A stretch of 64,000 nt of DNA, from assembly GCA_045636925.1 (NCBI GenBank), contig JAZTYK010000005.1:1-64000 (forward strand). Reading direction: 5' to 3'. This document shows, one piece after another, positions 7,540-16,254 of this stretch. The position numbers and the translations under genes were made by a program. Positions within the stretch are counted from its first letter, which is position 1; each line of letters starts with the position of its first letter. Under the pieces are notes generated by a model, which worked only from the letters and a program-made list of their open reading frames with translations, was not told the origin of the DNA and did no database searches. Source of the DNA: JAZTYK01 sp045636925 (lineage in GTDB: Bacteria; Bacillota; Clostridia; Oscillospirales; Butyricicoccaceae).

Positions 7540-8844
7540 TTAGACCTCAAAAACGGTCTGATCTTCGACCTCGACAGTCAGTGCTTCCAGAGCAGCATTG
7601 ACCAGCTTGGTACGGATTGCCTTTTCTTCCTCCAGAGTCAGAGCAGGATTGCCCAGAGGATGGGGGATGGCGATGGTGGGAATAATTCTGTTCGCACCAA
7701 CCGTCATGGAGATGGGAGTAACGGTACACATGTGGACCACAGGAATACCGGTTCTTTCGATCTCTTTAACCATCGTTGCACCGCAACGCGTACAGGTGCC
7801 TCAGGTCGAGGTCATGATAACGGCGTCTACGCCGGCTGCCAGCAGCTTCTGTGCGTATTCAGCAGCAAAAGCCTTTGCAGAGGCGACAGCGGTTCCGTTA
7901 CCAACGGTGGTGTAGAAGAAGTCATGCAGCTTGCCGATCTTGCCAGCCTTTTCCATCTCGCGCAGCACGTCGACGGGCAGAACGCGGTTGGGATCCTGGT
8001 TGGCATAGACGGGGTCGTAACCGCCGTGAGCGGTTTCATATCCGGCCTCGGTCAGCACATCAACACCGGCGATGTTGTATTCACCGTAGTGAGATGCAGA
8101 GGAGGACTCGATGTGGTCGGGGTTGCCCTTGGGAACGATACCGCCGGAGGTGCACAGGGCGATGGTTGCCTTGCTCAGATCCTTGATGGCAGCGCCGGGA
8201 ACAACACGGTCGAAGGAGGGCATGGGATACTCAGTGGTGAAGGGCATGTCGGCCAGCTTCTTGATCATCATATCCACAGCGCGCTTTGCGCCGCGCTCTT
8301 TCTCAAAGAAGTTGACGCGGATGCCGTTGTTCATATAGCCGTCTTCCACAGAAGCGCCCAGCTTTTCGCCCTTCAGCAGCTTCATGGCCAGCTTAGCCAT
8401 AACGGGGGCAGCCTTACGCATGCCGGCTGCGCTGTTGGCGGTGGAAACGATCAGAACCTTGTTCTTCAGATCGGCGCCGGGGTTTTCCTCGTACATACCG
8501 GTCAGAACGGGGATGCCCAGTTCCTCCTGAACAGCCACGCAAACGTTGGCGCAAGCGTAGCCGTAACGACCAGCGTTAAAAGCAGGACCTGCGATGAACA
8601 GATCGGGCTTCAGTTCCTTAACCCATTCCAGAACCTGAGCCTTGGCGTCCTTCTCATGCTCGGCAAAGTAGGAGTCACCACAGACGATGGTAGCCACGAC
8701 TTCTGCCTCGCCCTTCCAGGCCTGGTTCAGAGCCATACCGGGACCGACAAAGCCTTCACGCAGCTCGGGAGCAACGTGAGCCATTTCTTCGCCGCCGATG
8801 TTGGCAAAGAACTGGTTGATATAGTGTACAACACGATAACTCAT
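7540..8844 (-). CDS. grdB: Glycine reductase protein B, selenoprotein gamma subunit (Sec at residue 348)
   Basis: Encodes 434 aa when UGA 7803-7801 is read as selenocysteine; the reading frame continues in phase as U-GTCTRCGAT and then MVKEIERTG. In GrdB the Sec is thought to act in cleavage of the glycine C-N bond together with the pyruvoyl group of the GrdE subunit. The N-terminus MSYRVVHYINQFFANIGGEE is typical of the family. It starts 20 bases after grdE and has an AGGAGG-like site. Without recoding it would appear as two ORFs (347 and 77 aa). A perfect 6-bp SECIS-like hairpin follows the UGA. Confidence 0.96.
7774..7788 (-). promoter_or_regulatory. SECIS-like hairpin of grdB
   Basis: On the minus strand CGTTGC-GGT-GCAACG forms a perfect 6-bp stem with a GGU loop, 12 bases after the UGA. 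Distance and loop fit a bacterial SECIS. Confidence 0.75.
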
Positions 8845-8864
8845 TGTGTGTTTCCTCCTTTCCT

Positions 8865-10163
8865 TTATCTTGCGCTGAGCTTGTTAAAGCCCATTTCGTT
8901 GGTAGCACCGGTGATAACCTGGATCTCAGCCTCGATGGTGCCGTCTTCACGCAGAGAGCCTGCATGGCCGCCGGCGATGACATCTACGTAGTCCAGCATA
9001 CCGATAACCTTGTCCATCTTGGGCAGGATGATCACCTGGTTGGCGTTACCGCCGGTGACCACGGCATCAGCCAGAGGATCGGCGTCAGCCAGAGACTGGC
9101 TCTTACCGTCCTGACCGGCGTATTCGTCGGTGATGATGACGGTCTTGACGCCCTGCTTCTCGATCTTGGTGCAGTTCATGATCAGGTCGGTATCGGGGTT
9201 ACCGAAGCCTTCCTGAGAAACGATAGCGCCGTCCAGATCCAGCAGGCGGCACAGTTTTGCGGTCCAGTCAGAGGAGCGCTGCTTGTCGGCCAGATAGACG
9301 TTTTCGTTGGTGATGATGTTGCAGACGTAATTCAGCTTCTTGCCGTGCTGTGCGAACAGTTCTGCCACCACGGGGTTATTCTGATGATGATAGGTGGTGT
9401 TCTTGTCGCAAGCGGACACGCAGTTACCGCTGAGGATTGCACCGTCCATGGTCTCGGTGGGATTCAGGATGGTGGTCAGGCTGCGCTTGGCATCGATACC
9501 GTAAACGTAGGTGTCGTGCAGCAGGCCCTGGCTCTGCAGCATGTGGACATAAGCCACGCGGGGCAGATCGGGATACTTTTCGATGCCTTCCTTGATGCCC
9601 AGAGTCTCAAACTCCTGGGTGCTGTCGGGAGCAACATTGCGGCCCAGCTCACCGATGAAGGTGGCAGCGCGCAGGCCGGCGATACGGACGGCATGCTCGT
9701 ACTCGTGCTTGTGGTTCTCGTAACCCTCAACAGGCTCAGCGATCACAACAAAGTTGTTCAGCTTGCTGAAGGGGGTGTAGTCAGCACCGGGGCCGGACAT
9801 ATCGATGATACCCTCCTGGAAACCAACGATCTTGCCTGCGGTAACAACAGCCATGCCACGCAGAACGTGGGTCTTGCCGCTGCCTACGGTGTCAACCTTG
9901 GCGATAACGCCGGGGAACTGGCCGCCGGGGCCCTCAACCTTTACACGAGGCTCGATAACGTCCTTAACGGGGGTGATGCGGGTGCTTTCGCCGGGCTTGG
10001 CGATGTCAAAGGAGAAATCCTTGACCCATGCCTTCACATCGTCGTCTTCATACATGAAGGCTTTTACTGCATCTGCATCAACGTACAGGGTGCCGTTTTC
10101 TACTTTGCATTCCTTTGAAAACTGAATGTCCTGGATCTCAATGAATCCCAATTCCAATTTCAA
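8865..10163 (-). CDS. grdE: Glycine reductase protein B precursor (pyruvoyl-forming alpha/beta subunits)
   Basis: Encodes 432 aa from a TTG at 10163, preceded at 8 bases by AAAGGAGG; a GTG at 10172 overlaps that ribosome site and is unlikely. GrdE proproteins cleave themselves before a cysteine to give two subunits, the cysteine becoming the pyruvoyl group that binds glycine as a Schiff base. The conserved site GNCVSACDKNTTYHHQNN is present, with Cys near residue 248. It is first of the catalytic genes, after grdX, and 20 bases before grdB. Confidence 0.95.
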   Translation of the reverse strand: MKLELGFIEIQDIQFSKECKVENGTLYVDADAVKAFMYEDDDVKAWVKDFSFDIAKPGESTRITPVKDVIEPRVKVEGPGGQFPGVIAKVDTVGSGKTHVLRGMAVVTAGKIVGFQEGIIDMSGPGADYTPFSKLNNFVVIAEPVEGYENHKHEYEHAVRIAGLRAATFIGELGRNVAPDSTQEFETLGIKEGIEKYPDLPRVAYVHMLQSQGLLHDTYVYGIDAKRSLTTILNPTETMDGAILSGNCVSACDKNTTYHHQNNPVVAELFAQHGKKLNYVCNIITNENVYLADKQRSSDWTAKLCRLLDLDGAIVSQEGFGNPDTDLIMNCTKIEKQGVKTVIITDEYAGQDGKSQSLADADPLADAVVTGGNANQVIILPKMDKVIGMLDYVDVIAGGHAGSLREDGTIEAEIQVITGATNEMGFNKLSAR

Positions 10164-10198
10164 AGTGAACACCTCCTTTGTCTTATATTTATAAATTT

Positions 10199-10603
10199 TT
10201 ACTTATTAAGCCCTGCCAGTGCGTCGATCTGCAATGCACCGCACAACAGGGTATAATCGATGAGCTGAAAATCCTTGTGGTGACGCTCGGCAAGATTCCA
10301 GCCGATAGGCTTGAACTTGTCGAAGGTCTCGATGCTGCTGGAAATCAGCATGGCCTCGTCATTCTGCATTTTCTTGGGAAGACGGGACACCACGATAGAT
10401 TTGTACGGAGTTTCGTTGGGTTTGACACTGCCGGCCAGCGGATGTGTGTACAACCGATGACCCGCATACACCAGATCCCGCGCCAGAACCAGCACATCCC
10501 GGTATCCGATGCCTTCGTGAAACTCCACCAGGTACTGCGGCGGCACACAGCGTTTTACCAAAGGATTATTGGTAATAATGCGATATTCCAAGACGCTTTC
10601 CAT
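10199..10603 (-). CDS. grdX: GrdX family protein
   Basis: Encodes 134 aa, first gene after the glycine riboswitch and 35 bases before grdE. Its sequence (ITNNPLV near the start, DVLVLARDLVYAGHRLYTHPLAGSV in pieces, NETPYKSI) matches the GrdX family, found almost only at the head of glycine, sarcosine or betaine reductase operons. Its role is unknown. GGAGG lies about 5 bases before the ATG. No signal peptide or membrane segment is seen. Confidence 0.9.
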   Translation of the reverse strand: MESVLEYRIITNNPLVKRCVPPQYLVEFHEGIGYRDVLVLARDLVYAGHRLYTHPLAGSVKPNETPYKSIVVSRLPKKMQNDEAMLISSSIETFDKFKPIGWNLAERHHKDFQLIDYTLLCGALQIDALAGLNK

Positions 10604-10640
10604 CCTATGCCTCCGCGTATAGTTTTGCCTGTCATTGGGG

Positions 10641-10683
10641 AAAAAAACAGAGCGTGCGCAGAAAAAACCCGCCGCCGCTCTGT
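10641..10683 (-). terminator. Intrinsic terminator of the glycine riboswitch expression platform
   Basis: ACAGAGCG (10683-10676) pairs with CGCTCTGT (10654-10647), followed by seven T residues on the minus strand. The 5' arm overlaps the 3' closing strand of the second aptamer, so glycine binding should prevent terminator formation and switch the operon on. Confidence 0.85.
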
Positions 10684-10860
10684 TCCATAACCTGAGAGAT
10701 TCCCTGCAAGCAGGTTGCTCCTTCGGTGCTTTCGCTCTTCAGAGACTTGTCCATTTCCGGTTTGTTTGCCTGAGATATTCGCCCGCGGGATGGCCCGTCC
10801 CACGGACTTATTCCTTCGGCTCTGCCCAATGCAGATTTCCCGGAAACTTCATCCAATGCT
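10674..10860 (-). promoter_or_regulatory. Tandem glycine riboswitch
   Basis: Two aptamer-like units lie in series upstream of grdX. Each carries the conserved CCGAAGGA segment and a TCTCAGG segment: the first has GAGCCGAAGGAATAAG and ATATCTCAGGCAAAC, the second GCACCGAAGGAGCAACC and AATCTCTCAGGTTATGG. A short linker joins them, and a terminator overlaps the second aptamer. This is the classic cooperative glycine riboswitch, here as an ON switch for glycine fermentation. Confidence 0.93.
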
Positions 10861-10915
10861 ATTCAGATTGTTTGCCCGCAGGCACAGAATCTTCCAATGA
10901 CGGGATTCTATTATT

Positions 10916-10943
10916 ATTGTACCTCATTCATCGAAAATCACAA
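10916..10943 (-). promoter_or_regulatory. Possible promoter of the glycine reductase operon
   Basis: Minus-strand TTGTGA (10943-10938) and TACAAT (10921-10916), 16 bases apart, lie about 55 bases upstream of the first riboswitch aptamer. Confidence 0.4.
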
Positions 10944-10989
10944 GTAAAAATTATCAATTATAGAAAAATTCTATGTGAATTTTTCGCAA

Positions 10990-12150
10990 TTATTCCCGTT
11001 TTTCTGCTGCCAGGGTTGCCACTGCCTCGATGGCCTGCAGAATCTCTTCTTTTCGGGTCTTGTGTCCCGGTGCAAAGCGCACGGTGCCCTGAGGATACGT
11101 GCCCAATGTCTTGTGGGCGCTGGGCGCACAATGCAGACCACAACGAGTCATAATCCCCCAGCGATCCTCCAGTTCAAAGGCCGCCTCCGCGTTGTCCCAA
11201 TGCAGAAAGTCCACGCTGACTACTGCGGTGCGACCCTCTGTTCCCTGCTTGCCCACCACGCGGACACCGGGGATCTGCCGGAAGCCTTCCAGCAGCATCG
11301 CCGCATGCTCCATCTCGATCTCCCGGATGGTATCAATGCCCACCTGCTCCAGATAACCCAAAGATGCGTGCAATCCGAAAATACCGGGCAGATTTGCCGT
11401 ACCGGCTTCAAAACGGTCGGGCATGAAACTCGGCATAGTTTCCTGATGGGAAGCACTGCCCGTGCCACCGGCCAGCAAGGGCCGCAAATAAGGCACGAAA
11501 TCGTCTTTGATGATGAATCCGCCGATGCCCTGGGGACCCAGCAGGCCTTTGTGTCCGGCAAAGGCCAGCGCATCGATGTTCCAGCCGGTAAAGTCCACAG
11601 GGAAAATGCCGCCAGACTGGGCAGTGTCAAGAATAAACCGCACACCATGCTTTTTACACAGCTCGCCCACTTCTTTTGCAGGCATCAGCGTGCCGCAGAC
11701 GTTGGATGCATGCAGCATCACCACCGCCTTGGTGTTGGGGCGGAACATGCCCTCCAGCTTGTCCAGACAAAGGCTGCCGTCTTCGTTGCAGGGGATTCGC
11801 TCCAGGATCACACCGTCTTCTTCCAGCTGCACCAGCGGGCGCATGACCGCGTTGTGTTCCATGGTCGTGGTAAGCACATGATCACCGGGTCGCAAAAAGC
11901 CCTTGAGAATGACATTCAGCGATGCCGTGATACCGGCATTCAGCACTACATTTTCCGCTTTGGGCGCATGAAACAGGCGGCACAGACGCTCTCTGGTATC
12001 CAGCACCACTTCCATGGCGGAATATGCCTCAGTATATCCGCCACGGGCAATGTTAATTCCCACGTGCTCGATAAAATCTGCCATGGCCTGTCCCACGCCG
12101 GGCGCTTTGGGGAAGGATGTGCTTCCGTTGTCCAGATAGATACGCTCCAT
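10990..12150 (-). CDS. NifS/SufS-like cysteine desulfurase family protein (probable selenium donor)
   Basis: Encodes 386 aa from ATG 12150 (GGGAGG 8 bases upstream; an in-frame ATG 24 bases earlier lacks a site). It is a class V PLP aminotransferase fold protein: the PLP lysine sits in AFAGHKGLLGPQG and the catalytic cysteine in RCGLHCAPSAH. The N-terminus YLDNGSTSFPKAP marks the subgroup often found beside selD and yedE. It probably mobilises S or Se from cysteine or selenocysteine for SelD. It is divergent from yedE and upstream of the grd operon, in the selenium island. The substrate preference is inferred from context. Confidence 0.9.
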   Translation of the reverse strand: MERIYLDNGSTSFPKAPGVGQAMADFIEHVGINIARGGYTEAYSAMEVVLDTRERLCRLFHAPKAENVVLNAGITASLNVILKGFLRPGDHVLTTTMEHNAVMRPLVQLEEDGVILERIPCNEDGSLCLDKLEGMFRPNTKAVVMLHASNVCGTLMPAKEVGELCKKHGVRFILDTAQSGGIFPVDFTGWNIDALAFAGHKGLLGPQGIGGFIIKDDFVPYLRPLLAGGTGSASHQETMPSFMPDRFEAGTANLPGIFGLHASLGYLEQVGIDTIREIEMEHAAMLLEGFRQIPGVRVVGKQGTEGRTAVVSVDFLHWDNAEAAFELEDRWGIMTRCGLHCAPSAHKTLGTYPQGTVRFAPGHKTRKEEILQAIEAVATLAAEKRE

Positions 12151-12413
12151 ATAACAAACCTCCCGAATGCGCATATTACACCTATTTTCAGTACATTTTA
12201 TTATACATCAAATAAAATCAAAGGAAAAGGGGATTTCTTCCTGCCTTATCATATCATTTTCAGATGCTTCCTTCTTTTATTGATAAATTCTATATATCCA
12301 ATCCCGATTGCATTTGCCTTTCACCACTTTATAGATTTGAATAATCTGTTTAACAGTTCCCTATTTTTTTGATATGGTAAATATATCCTAATATGTAATT
12401 GGAGGTAATACCA

Positions 12414-13466
12414 ATGAAAGAAAAGAAATGGCTGCTCCTGGGTGGCGCAGTGGTCGGTCTGGTTGCCGTTCTGCTGGTTCATCTGGGCAACCCCGCAAAC
12501 ATGGGCTTCTGCATTGCTTGCTTTATCCGTGATATCGCAGGCAGCCTGAAGCTGCAGAACGCTGCTGTCGTTCAGTACATGCGTCCCGAGATCATCGGCC
12601 TGGTTGTCGGTGCTTTCGTCATGGCTCTGGTCCGCAAGGATTTCGCACCCAAGGGCGGTTCTTCCCCCGTGCTGCGTTTCCTGCTGGGCTTTGGTGTCAT
12701 GGTTGGCGCCCTGATCTTCCTGGGCTGCCCCCTGCGTATGGCTCTGCGTATCGCCGGCGGTGACCTGAATGCCGTTGTTGGCCTGGTGGGCTTTGTTGCC
12801 GGTATCCTGGTGGGTATCGTCTTCCTGAAGCGCGGCTTCACTCTGGGCCGCACCCAGCGTCAGGGCAAGCTGGAAGGCGTTGCTATGACCGCTGTCAACG
12901 TTGCATTCCTGGTTGTTCTGGTTGCATTCCCCGCTCTGCTGGTCTTCAGCGAAAGCGGCCCCGGCTCTATGCACGCTCCCCTGTGGGCTGCTCTGGCTGC
13001 CGGCCTGGTCGTTGGCGCTATTGCTCAGCGTACCCGTCTGTGCATGGTCGGCGGTCTGCGTGACGTCGTCCTGTTCAAGGACTTCACCCTGGTAGTCGGC
13101 TTCCTGGCCGTCATCGTTGTTGCTATGATCGGCAACATCGCTATGGGTAAGTTCAACCTGGGCTTCGAAGGCCAGCCCGTTGCTCACACCCAGCACCTGT
13201 GGAACTTCCTGGGCATGGCTGTTGTCGGTCTGGGCAGCATCCTGCTGGGCGGTTGCCCCCTGCGTCAGCTGATCCTGACCGGCGAAGGCAACTCCGACTC
13301 CGCTATCGCTGTTCTGGGTATGGCTGTTGGTGCAGCATTCTGCCACAACTTCGGCCTGGCTTCTTCCGCTGCCGGTACCACCCCCGCTGGCCGCGTCGCT
13401 TGCGTCATCACTCTGGTGGTCATGCTGGTCATCGCTGTCTGCAATACCAAAAAGGCTGACGCCTAA
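12414..13466 (+). CDS. yedE: YedE/YeeE-type putative selenium (or thiosulfate) transporter
   Basis: Encodes 350 aa with about nine or ten membrane segments. Family motifs are GFCIACFIRD, FLGCPLRM, LCMVGGLRDV and LGGCPLRQ, whose cysteines are thought to relay the chalcogen through the membrane in YeeE/TsuA proteins. GGAGG lies 9 bases before ATG 12414. It heads an operon with a TusA-like protein and a DUF3343 protein, an arrangement linked to selenium metabolism. Codon use is very biased (GCT, GGT, CTG), suggesting high expression. Selenium rather than sulfur as cargo is inferred from neighbours. Confidence 0.9.
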   Translation: MKEKKWLLLGGAVVGLVAVLLVHLGNPANMGFCIACFIRDIAGSLKLQNAAVVQYMRPEIIGLVVGAFVMALVRKDFAPKGGSSPVLRFLLGFGVMVGALIFLGCPLRMALRIAGGDLNAVVGLVGFVAGILVGIVFLKRGFTLGRTQRQGKLEGVAMTAVNVAFLVVLVAFPALLVFSESGPGSMHAPLWAALAAGLVVGAIAQRTRLCMVGGLRDVVLFKDFTLVVGFLAVIVVAMIGNIAMGKFNLGFEGQPVAHTQHLWNFLGMAVVGLGSILLGGCPLRQLILTGEGNSDSAIAVLGMAVGAAFCHNFGLASSAAGTTPAGRVACVITLVVMLVIAVCNTKKADA

Positions 13467-13486
13467 GCTTGAAAGGAGTACATACC

Positions 13487-13696
13487 ATGGCTAAGATTAC
13501 TGTCGATGCCCGCGGTCTGTCCTGCCCTCAGCCCGTCCTGCTGACCATGCAGGCCCTGAAGAAGGATGCCGAGAGCTATGAGATCCTGGTAGACAATCAG
13601 ACTGCCCTGGGCAATGTCTCCCGCTTTGTGAAGAACGCCGGCAAGTCCTGCGAGTTTTCCGAAGTGGACGGCGACTACGTCATCGTTGTAAAATAA
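13487..13696 (+). CDS. TusA-like sulfur/selenium carrier protein
   Basis: Encodes 69 aa, a single TusA/SirA domain. The N-terminal signature DARGLSCPQPVL carries the CPxP cysteine (Cys13) that takes a persulfide or perselenide. It resembles the N-terminal half of YedF but lacks the DsrE-like second domain. AAGGAG precedes ATG 13487; an in-frame upstream ATG is not supported. It lies 20 bases after yedE and overlaps the next gene by one base, so it should pass chalcogen taken up by YedE on to SelD or the NifS-like enzyme. Confidence 0.9.
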   Translation: MAKITVDARGLSCPQPVLLTMQALKKDAESYEILVDNQTALGNVSRFVKNAGKSCEFSEVDGDYVIVVK

Positions 13697-13932
13697 TGAA
13701 CCAGTACATCGCCACGTTCTTCACCCACTTTGGCGCCGTGCGTTTTTCACGGTTGCTGAAGGAGCAAGGCGTTGACTGTAAGGTCATGCCGGTGCCCCGC
13801 AAGGTCAGTTCCTCCTGCGGCAGTTGCGTTCGTTTTACCGCCGAAGATGAATCGACCTTTCACACCGAGGACGTGGAGGGCATCTATCTTGCCCAGGGTG
13901 ACGGTTACATACAACTTTACTCGTCTCTGTAA
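13696..13932 (+). CDS. DUF3343 putative Se/S carrier-like protein
   Basis: Encodes 78 aa. Its start codon overlaps the stop of the TusA-like gene (TAATG), indicating translational coupling. DUF3343 proteins are small, with a conserved cysteine pair, here SSCGSCVRF (about residues 41-44), and are associated with selenium-related loci. The pair suggests carriage of a persulfide or perselenide, but the biochemistry is not established. It is the last gene of the yedE operon; a bidirectional terminator follows. Confidence 0.85.
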   Translation: MNQYIATFFTHFGAVRFSRLLKEQGVDCKVMPVPRKVSSSCGSCVRFTAEDESTFHTEDVEGIYLAQGDGYIQLYSSL

Positions 13933-13940
13933 GCATAATA

Positions 13941-13972
13941 AAAACCCGCAGGCTGTTGCCTGCTGGTTTTTT
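13941..13972. terminator. Bidirectional terminator between the yedE operon and the LysR gene
   Basis: AACC-CGCAGGC and GCCTGC-TGGTT form a stem with T-runs on both strands, between convergent genes. Confidence 0.8.
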
Positions 13973-13981
13973 ATTTGCATC

Positions 13982-14887
13982 TTACTTTTTGATGTAATAG
14001 TTCTTTGCGTAATCGTAAAATGTTTGGGCAATGGGCGACAAAATGTTGTTTCGATGGCGAATCATATACAGCTTGCGCCGCAATGCCACATTGTCAAAAT
14101 CAAAGGCCAGAATCCGATTGAACTGCACATAGTCCTCGCAGGCACTGCGGGACAGCACGGCAATGCCCAAGCCCTCGCTGACCATTTTCTTGATGCTTTC
14201 GGTAGAACGCACCTCCACCGCCACCTGCAGATCTGCCGGATCCACACCCATTTCTTTTAAGAAGTACTCGGTTTCGCGACGGGTGCCGCTGCCCTCTTCA
14301 CGGCTGATAAAGGGCTCTTCGGTAATGCGACGCACCGGGAAACCGCTTTTTACATATTGCGCGTACTGCGGCTGGTTGGGTGTGATGATTACCAGCCTGT
14401 CATCCGCAAACTCCCGGCTGATACACTTGGGATTGTTGGACAAGGTTCCGGTAAAGCCAAGCTCTGCGCCGCGAGAGGTGACCAGGTCGGTAACGTCCGC
14501 ACTGTCGGTTATCTGCACATTGAACTTGATATCCGGATACTTTTCCCGGAAGCTCTGCATCAGCTTCGGCAGAAAATACTGTCCCGGAATGGTAGAGGCC
14601 GCCACTGTAATGGTGCCGCGCATTTCATGGAAGAAATCGCCAATGGCCTGCATCGCTTCTTCGCGCTTGGCCAAAATGTCCTTGGCATAGCCATAAAGCA
14701 GCTTTCCCGCCTCAGAGGGATAAATCTCCTTGGTGGTGCGGACAATCAGCTTGATCTTCAGCTCGCGCTCCAGGGATGCGATGTGAGAGCTGATGGTGGG
14801 CTGTGTCAAATGCAGCAGTTCTCCCGCACGAGAAAAGCTGCAGGTTTCTACCACGCAGACCAGTGCTTCTAATTGTTTCATATCCAT
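13982..14887 (-). CDS. LysR family regulator, selenium-metabolism-associated type
   Basis: Encodes 301 aa. An N-terminal winged helix (SFSRAGELLHLTQPTISSHIASLE, about residues 17-40) is followed by a periplasmic-binding-like effector domain (about 90-300) with the typical IPGQYFLPKLM segment. It closely fits the LysR subgroup commonly located beside selD/yedE in anaerobes. It is transcribed divergently from selD with an 82-base gap and convergently to yedE, so it may regulate one or both. The effector is unknown; a selenium or sulfur compound is a guess from context. Confidence 0.9.
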   Translation of the reverse strand: MDMKQLEALVCVVETCSFSRAGELLHLTQPTISSHIASLERELKIKLIVRTTKEIYPSEAGKLLYGYAKDILAKREEAMQAIGDFFHEMRGTITVAASTIPGQYFLPKLMQSFREKYPDIKFNVQITDSADVTDLVTSRGAELGFTGTLSNNPKCISREFADDRLVIITPNQPQYAQYVKSGFPVRRITEEPFISREEGSGTRRETEYFLKEMGVDPADLQVAVEVRSTESIKKMVSEGLGIAVLSRSACEDYVQFNRILAFDFDNVALRRKLYMIRHRNNILSPIAQTFYDYAKNYYIKK

Positions 14888-14900
14888 AGTGCGTCCTCCC

Positions 14901-14929
14901 TTGCGTAACCTTTCGGGAAATGGTATAAT
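14901..14929 (+). promoter_or_regulatory. Promoter of selD
   Basis: TTGCGT and TATAAT are 17 bases apart, and the -10 has an extended TGG before it. It lies 40 bases before the selD start. Confidence 0.75.
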
Positions 14930-14969
14930 AGTAAAAGTAATGATGATTCTCTCGGAAAGAGGTGAGAAT

Positions 14970-16010
14970 ATGGCAAAGGAAATCCCCTTGACCCAAATGA
15001 CCTCCGCTGCTGGGTGAGCAGCAAAACTGGGACCGGGTGTCCTTTCGAAAATCTTGGATCATCTGCCCAATTGTCAAAATGACAATCTGTTGGTAGGCTA
15101 TGATAGCAGCGATGACGCTTGTGTATACCGCGTCACCGACGATGTGGCCGTTATTCAGACGGTGGACTTCTTTACCCCCATCGTGGACGATCCTTATATG
15201 TTTGGCCAGATCGCAGCGGCCAACGCTCTCAGCGATGTATATGCCATGGGCGGCCAGCCTAAATTGGCAATGAACCTTCTGTGTGTTCCCAACTGCCTTT
15301 CCCTCGTCACCGTCCGCAAGATTCTGGAGGGCGGCCACGATAAGGCAGTGGAAGCCGGCTGTGTCATCGCCGGCGGTCATACCATCGAAGATAACGAGCC
15401 CAAGTACGGTTTGTGTGTTACCGGCTTTGTGCACCCCGATCGCATTCTCAAGAACGTGGGCGCGCTGCCCGGCGACGTGTTGGTGCTGACCAAGCCCTTG
15501 GGCACCGGTGTGCTGACCACTGCCGCCAAGGCAGGACTTTTGGAACCGGCGCAGATTGAGGAAATGACCATGCACATGGCCACCTTGAATGCCAAGGCAG
15601 GCGCCGCCGTGCAGGAAACCGACAATGTACATGCCTGCACCGACATCACCGGCTTTGGCCTTTTGGGTCACTGTTATGAGATGGCCAGTGGCAGCGGCGT
15701 GACCATTCGTTTGAAGGGCGATGCACTGCCCTTTATGAGCAGAGCCGAAGAAATGGCCATGATGGGCATTATCCCCGGCGGCGCATACCGCAACATGGAC
15801 TATGTAAAGCCCCACTTCCGCATGTTGGAGACTGCCCAGCAGCATCAGGTAGACCTGGCCGCTGACCCGCAGACCTCCGGCGGTTTGTTGGTCTCTTTGC
15901 CCCAGGCCGACGCCGAGGCATTGCTCCAGCGGCTGAAACCCTTCGCACCCTGGAGTGCCATCGTTGGCAAGGTATTGCCCGACACCGGCGCTGCCATCGA
16001 AGTAGAATAA
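14970..16010 (+). CDS. selD: Selenide, water dikinase (selenophosphate synthase), Sec-containing (U16)
   Basis: Encodes 346 aa when UGA 15015-15017 is read as Sec. The N-terminus reads TQMTSAAG-U-AAKLGPG; the Sec takes the place of the catalytic cysteine in the GCAAK motif of other SelD proteins. SelD makes selenophosphate from selenide and ATP for Sec-tRNA synthesis. Conserved DDACVYRV, GGHTIEDNEPKYG and TDITGFGLLGH motifs follow. GAAAGAGGTG precedes ATG 14970. Gene callers would start at 15054 and miss the first 28 residues. A SECIS-like hairpin starts 12 bases after the UGA. It is the donor for the SelA reaction encoded nearby. Confidence 0.96.
15030..15042 (+). promoter_or_regulatory. SECIS-like hairpin of selD
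   Basis: GGAC-CGGGT-GTCC forms a small stem with a G-rich loop, 12 bases after the UGA. The stem is short, so support is moderate. Confidence 0.55.
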
Positions 16011-16026
16011 CCATCCAAGAAACACA

Positions 16027-16057
16027 AAAGCGCTGCGTGAGTTCACGCAGCGCTTTT
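16027..16057. terminator. Strong bidirectional terminator between selD and selC
   Basis: A perfect inverted repeat (AAAAGCGCTGCGTGA and its complement) with a 1-2 base centre; T-runs on both strands serve selD (+) and tRNA-Sec (-). Confidence 0.9.
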
Positions 16058-16061
16058 GATT

Positions 16062-16158
16062 TGGCGGGAATATGTGGGAATCGAACCCACCTAGGCAGCT
16101 CTTCACCACCCTCACTGGTTTTGAAGACCAGGGGGCACACCAGCACCCATCTACTCCC
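16062..16158 (-). tRNA. selC: tRNA-Sec (anticodon UCA)
   Basis: A 97-base tRNA including an encoded CCA. The anticodon stem CTGGT/ACCAG encloses the loop CTTCAAA with anticodon TCA. It has a long variable arm, a T arm GTGGG-TTCGATT-CCCAC and an extended acceptor stem, the hallmarks of tRNA-Sec. It lies downstream of selA-selB on the same strand and is probably co-transcribed. Confidence 0.96.
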
Positions 16159-16254
16159 GTATGCGGCAAAAATATACCATATTATCCCCAAAATGTCAAG
16201 GGATAGCCTTTATTTGCCGCTGTTTCTCTGCGCTGCAAATAATTCAATTAAACG

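Noticed and set aside
7660..10118. Long plus-strand ORFs of 443 and 424 codons over grdB and grdE
   Set aside because: Shadows of the recognised genes on the minus strand; no ribosome site or domain.
12321..13346. A 341-codon ORF antisense to yedE
   Set aside because: Low-complexity Gln/Asn/Ala translation caused by biased codons of yedE.
14712..16169. A 485-codon minus-strand ORF over selD
   Set aside because: Antisense to selD and crossing tRNA-Sec; no domain.
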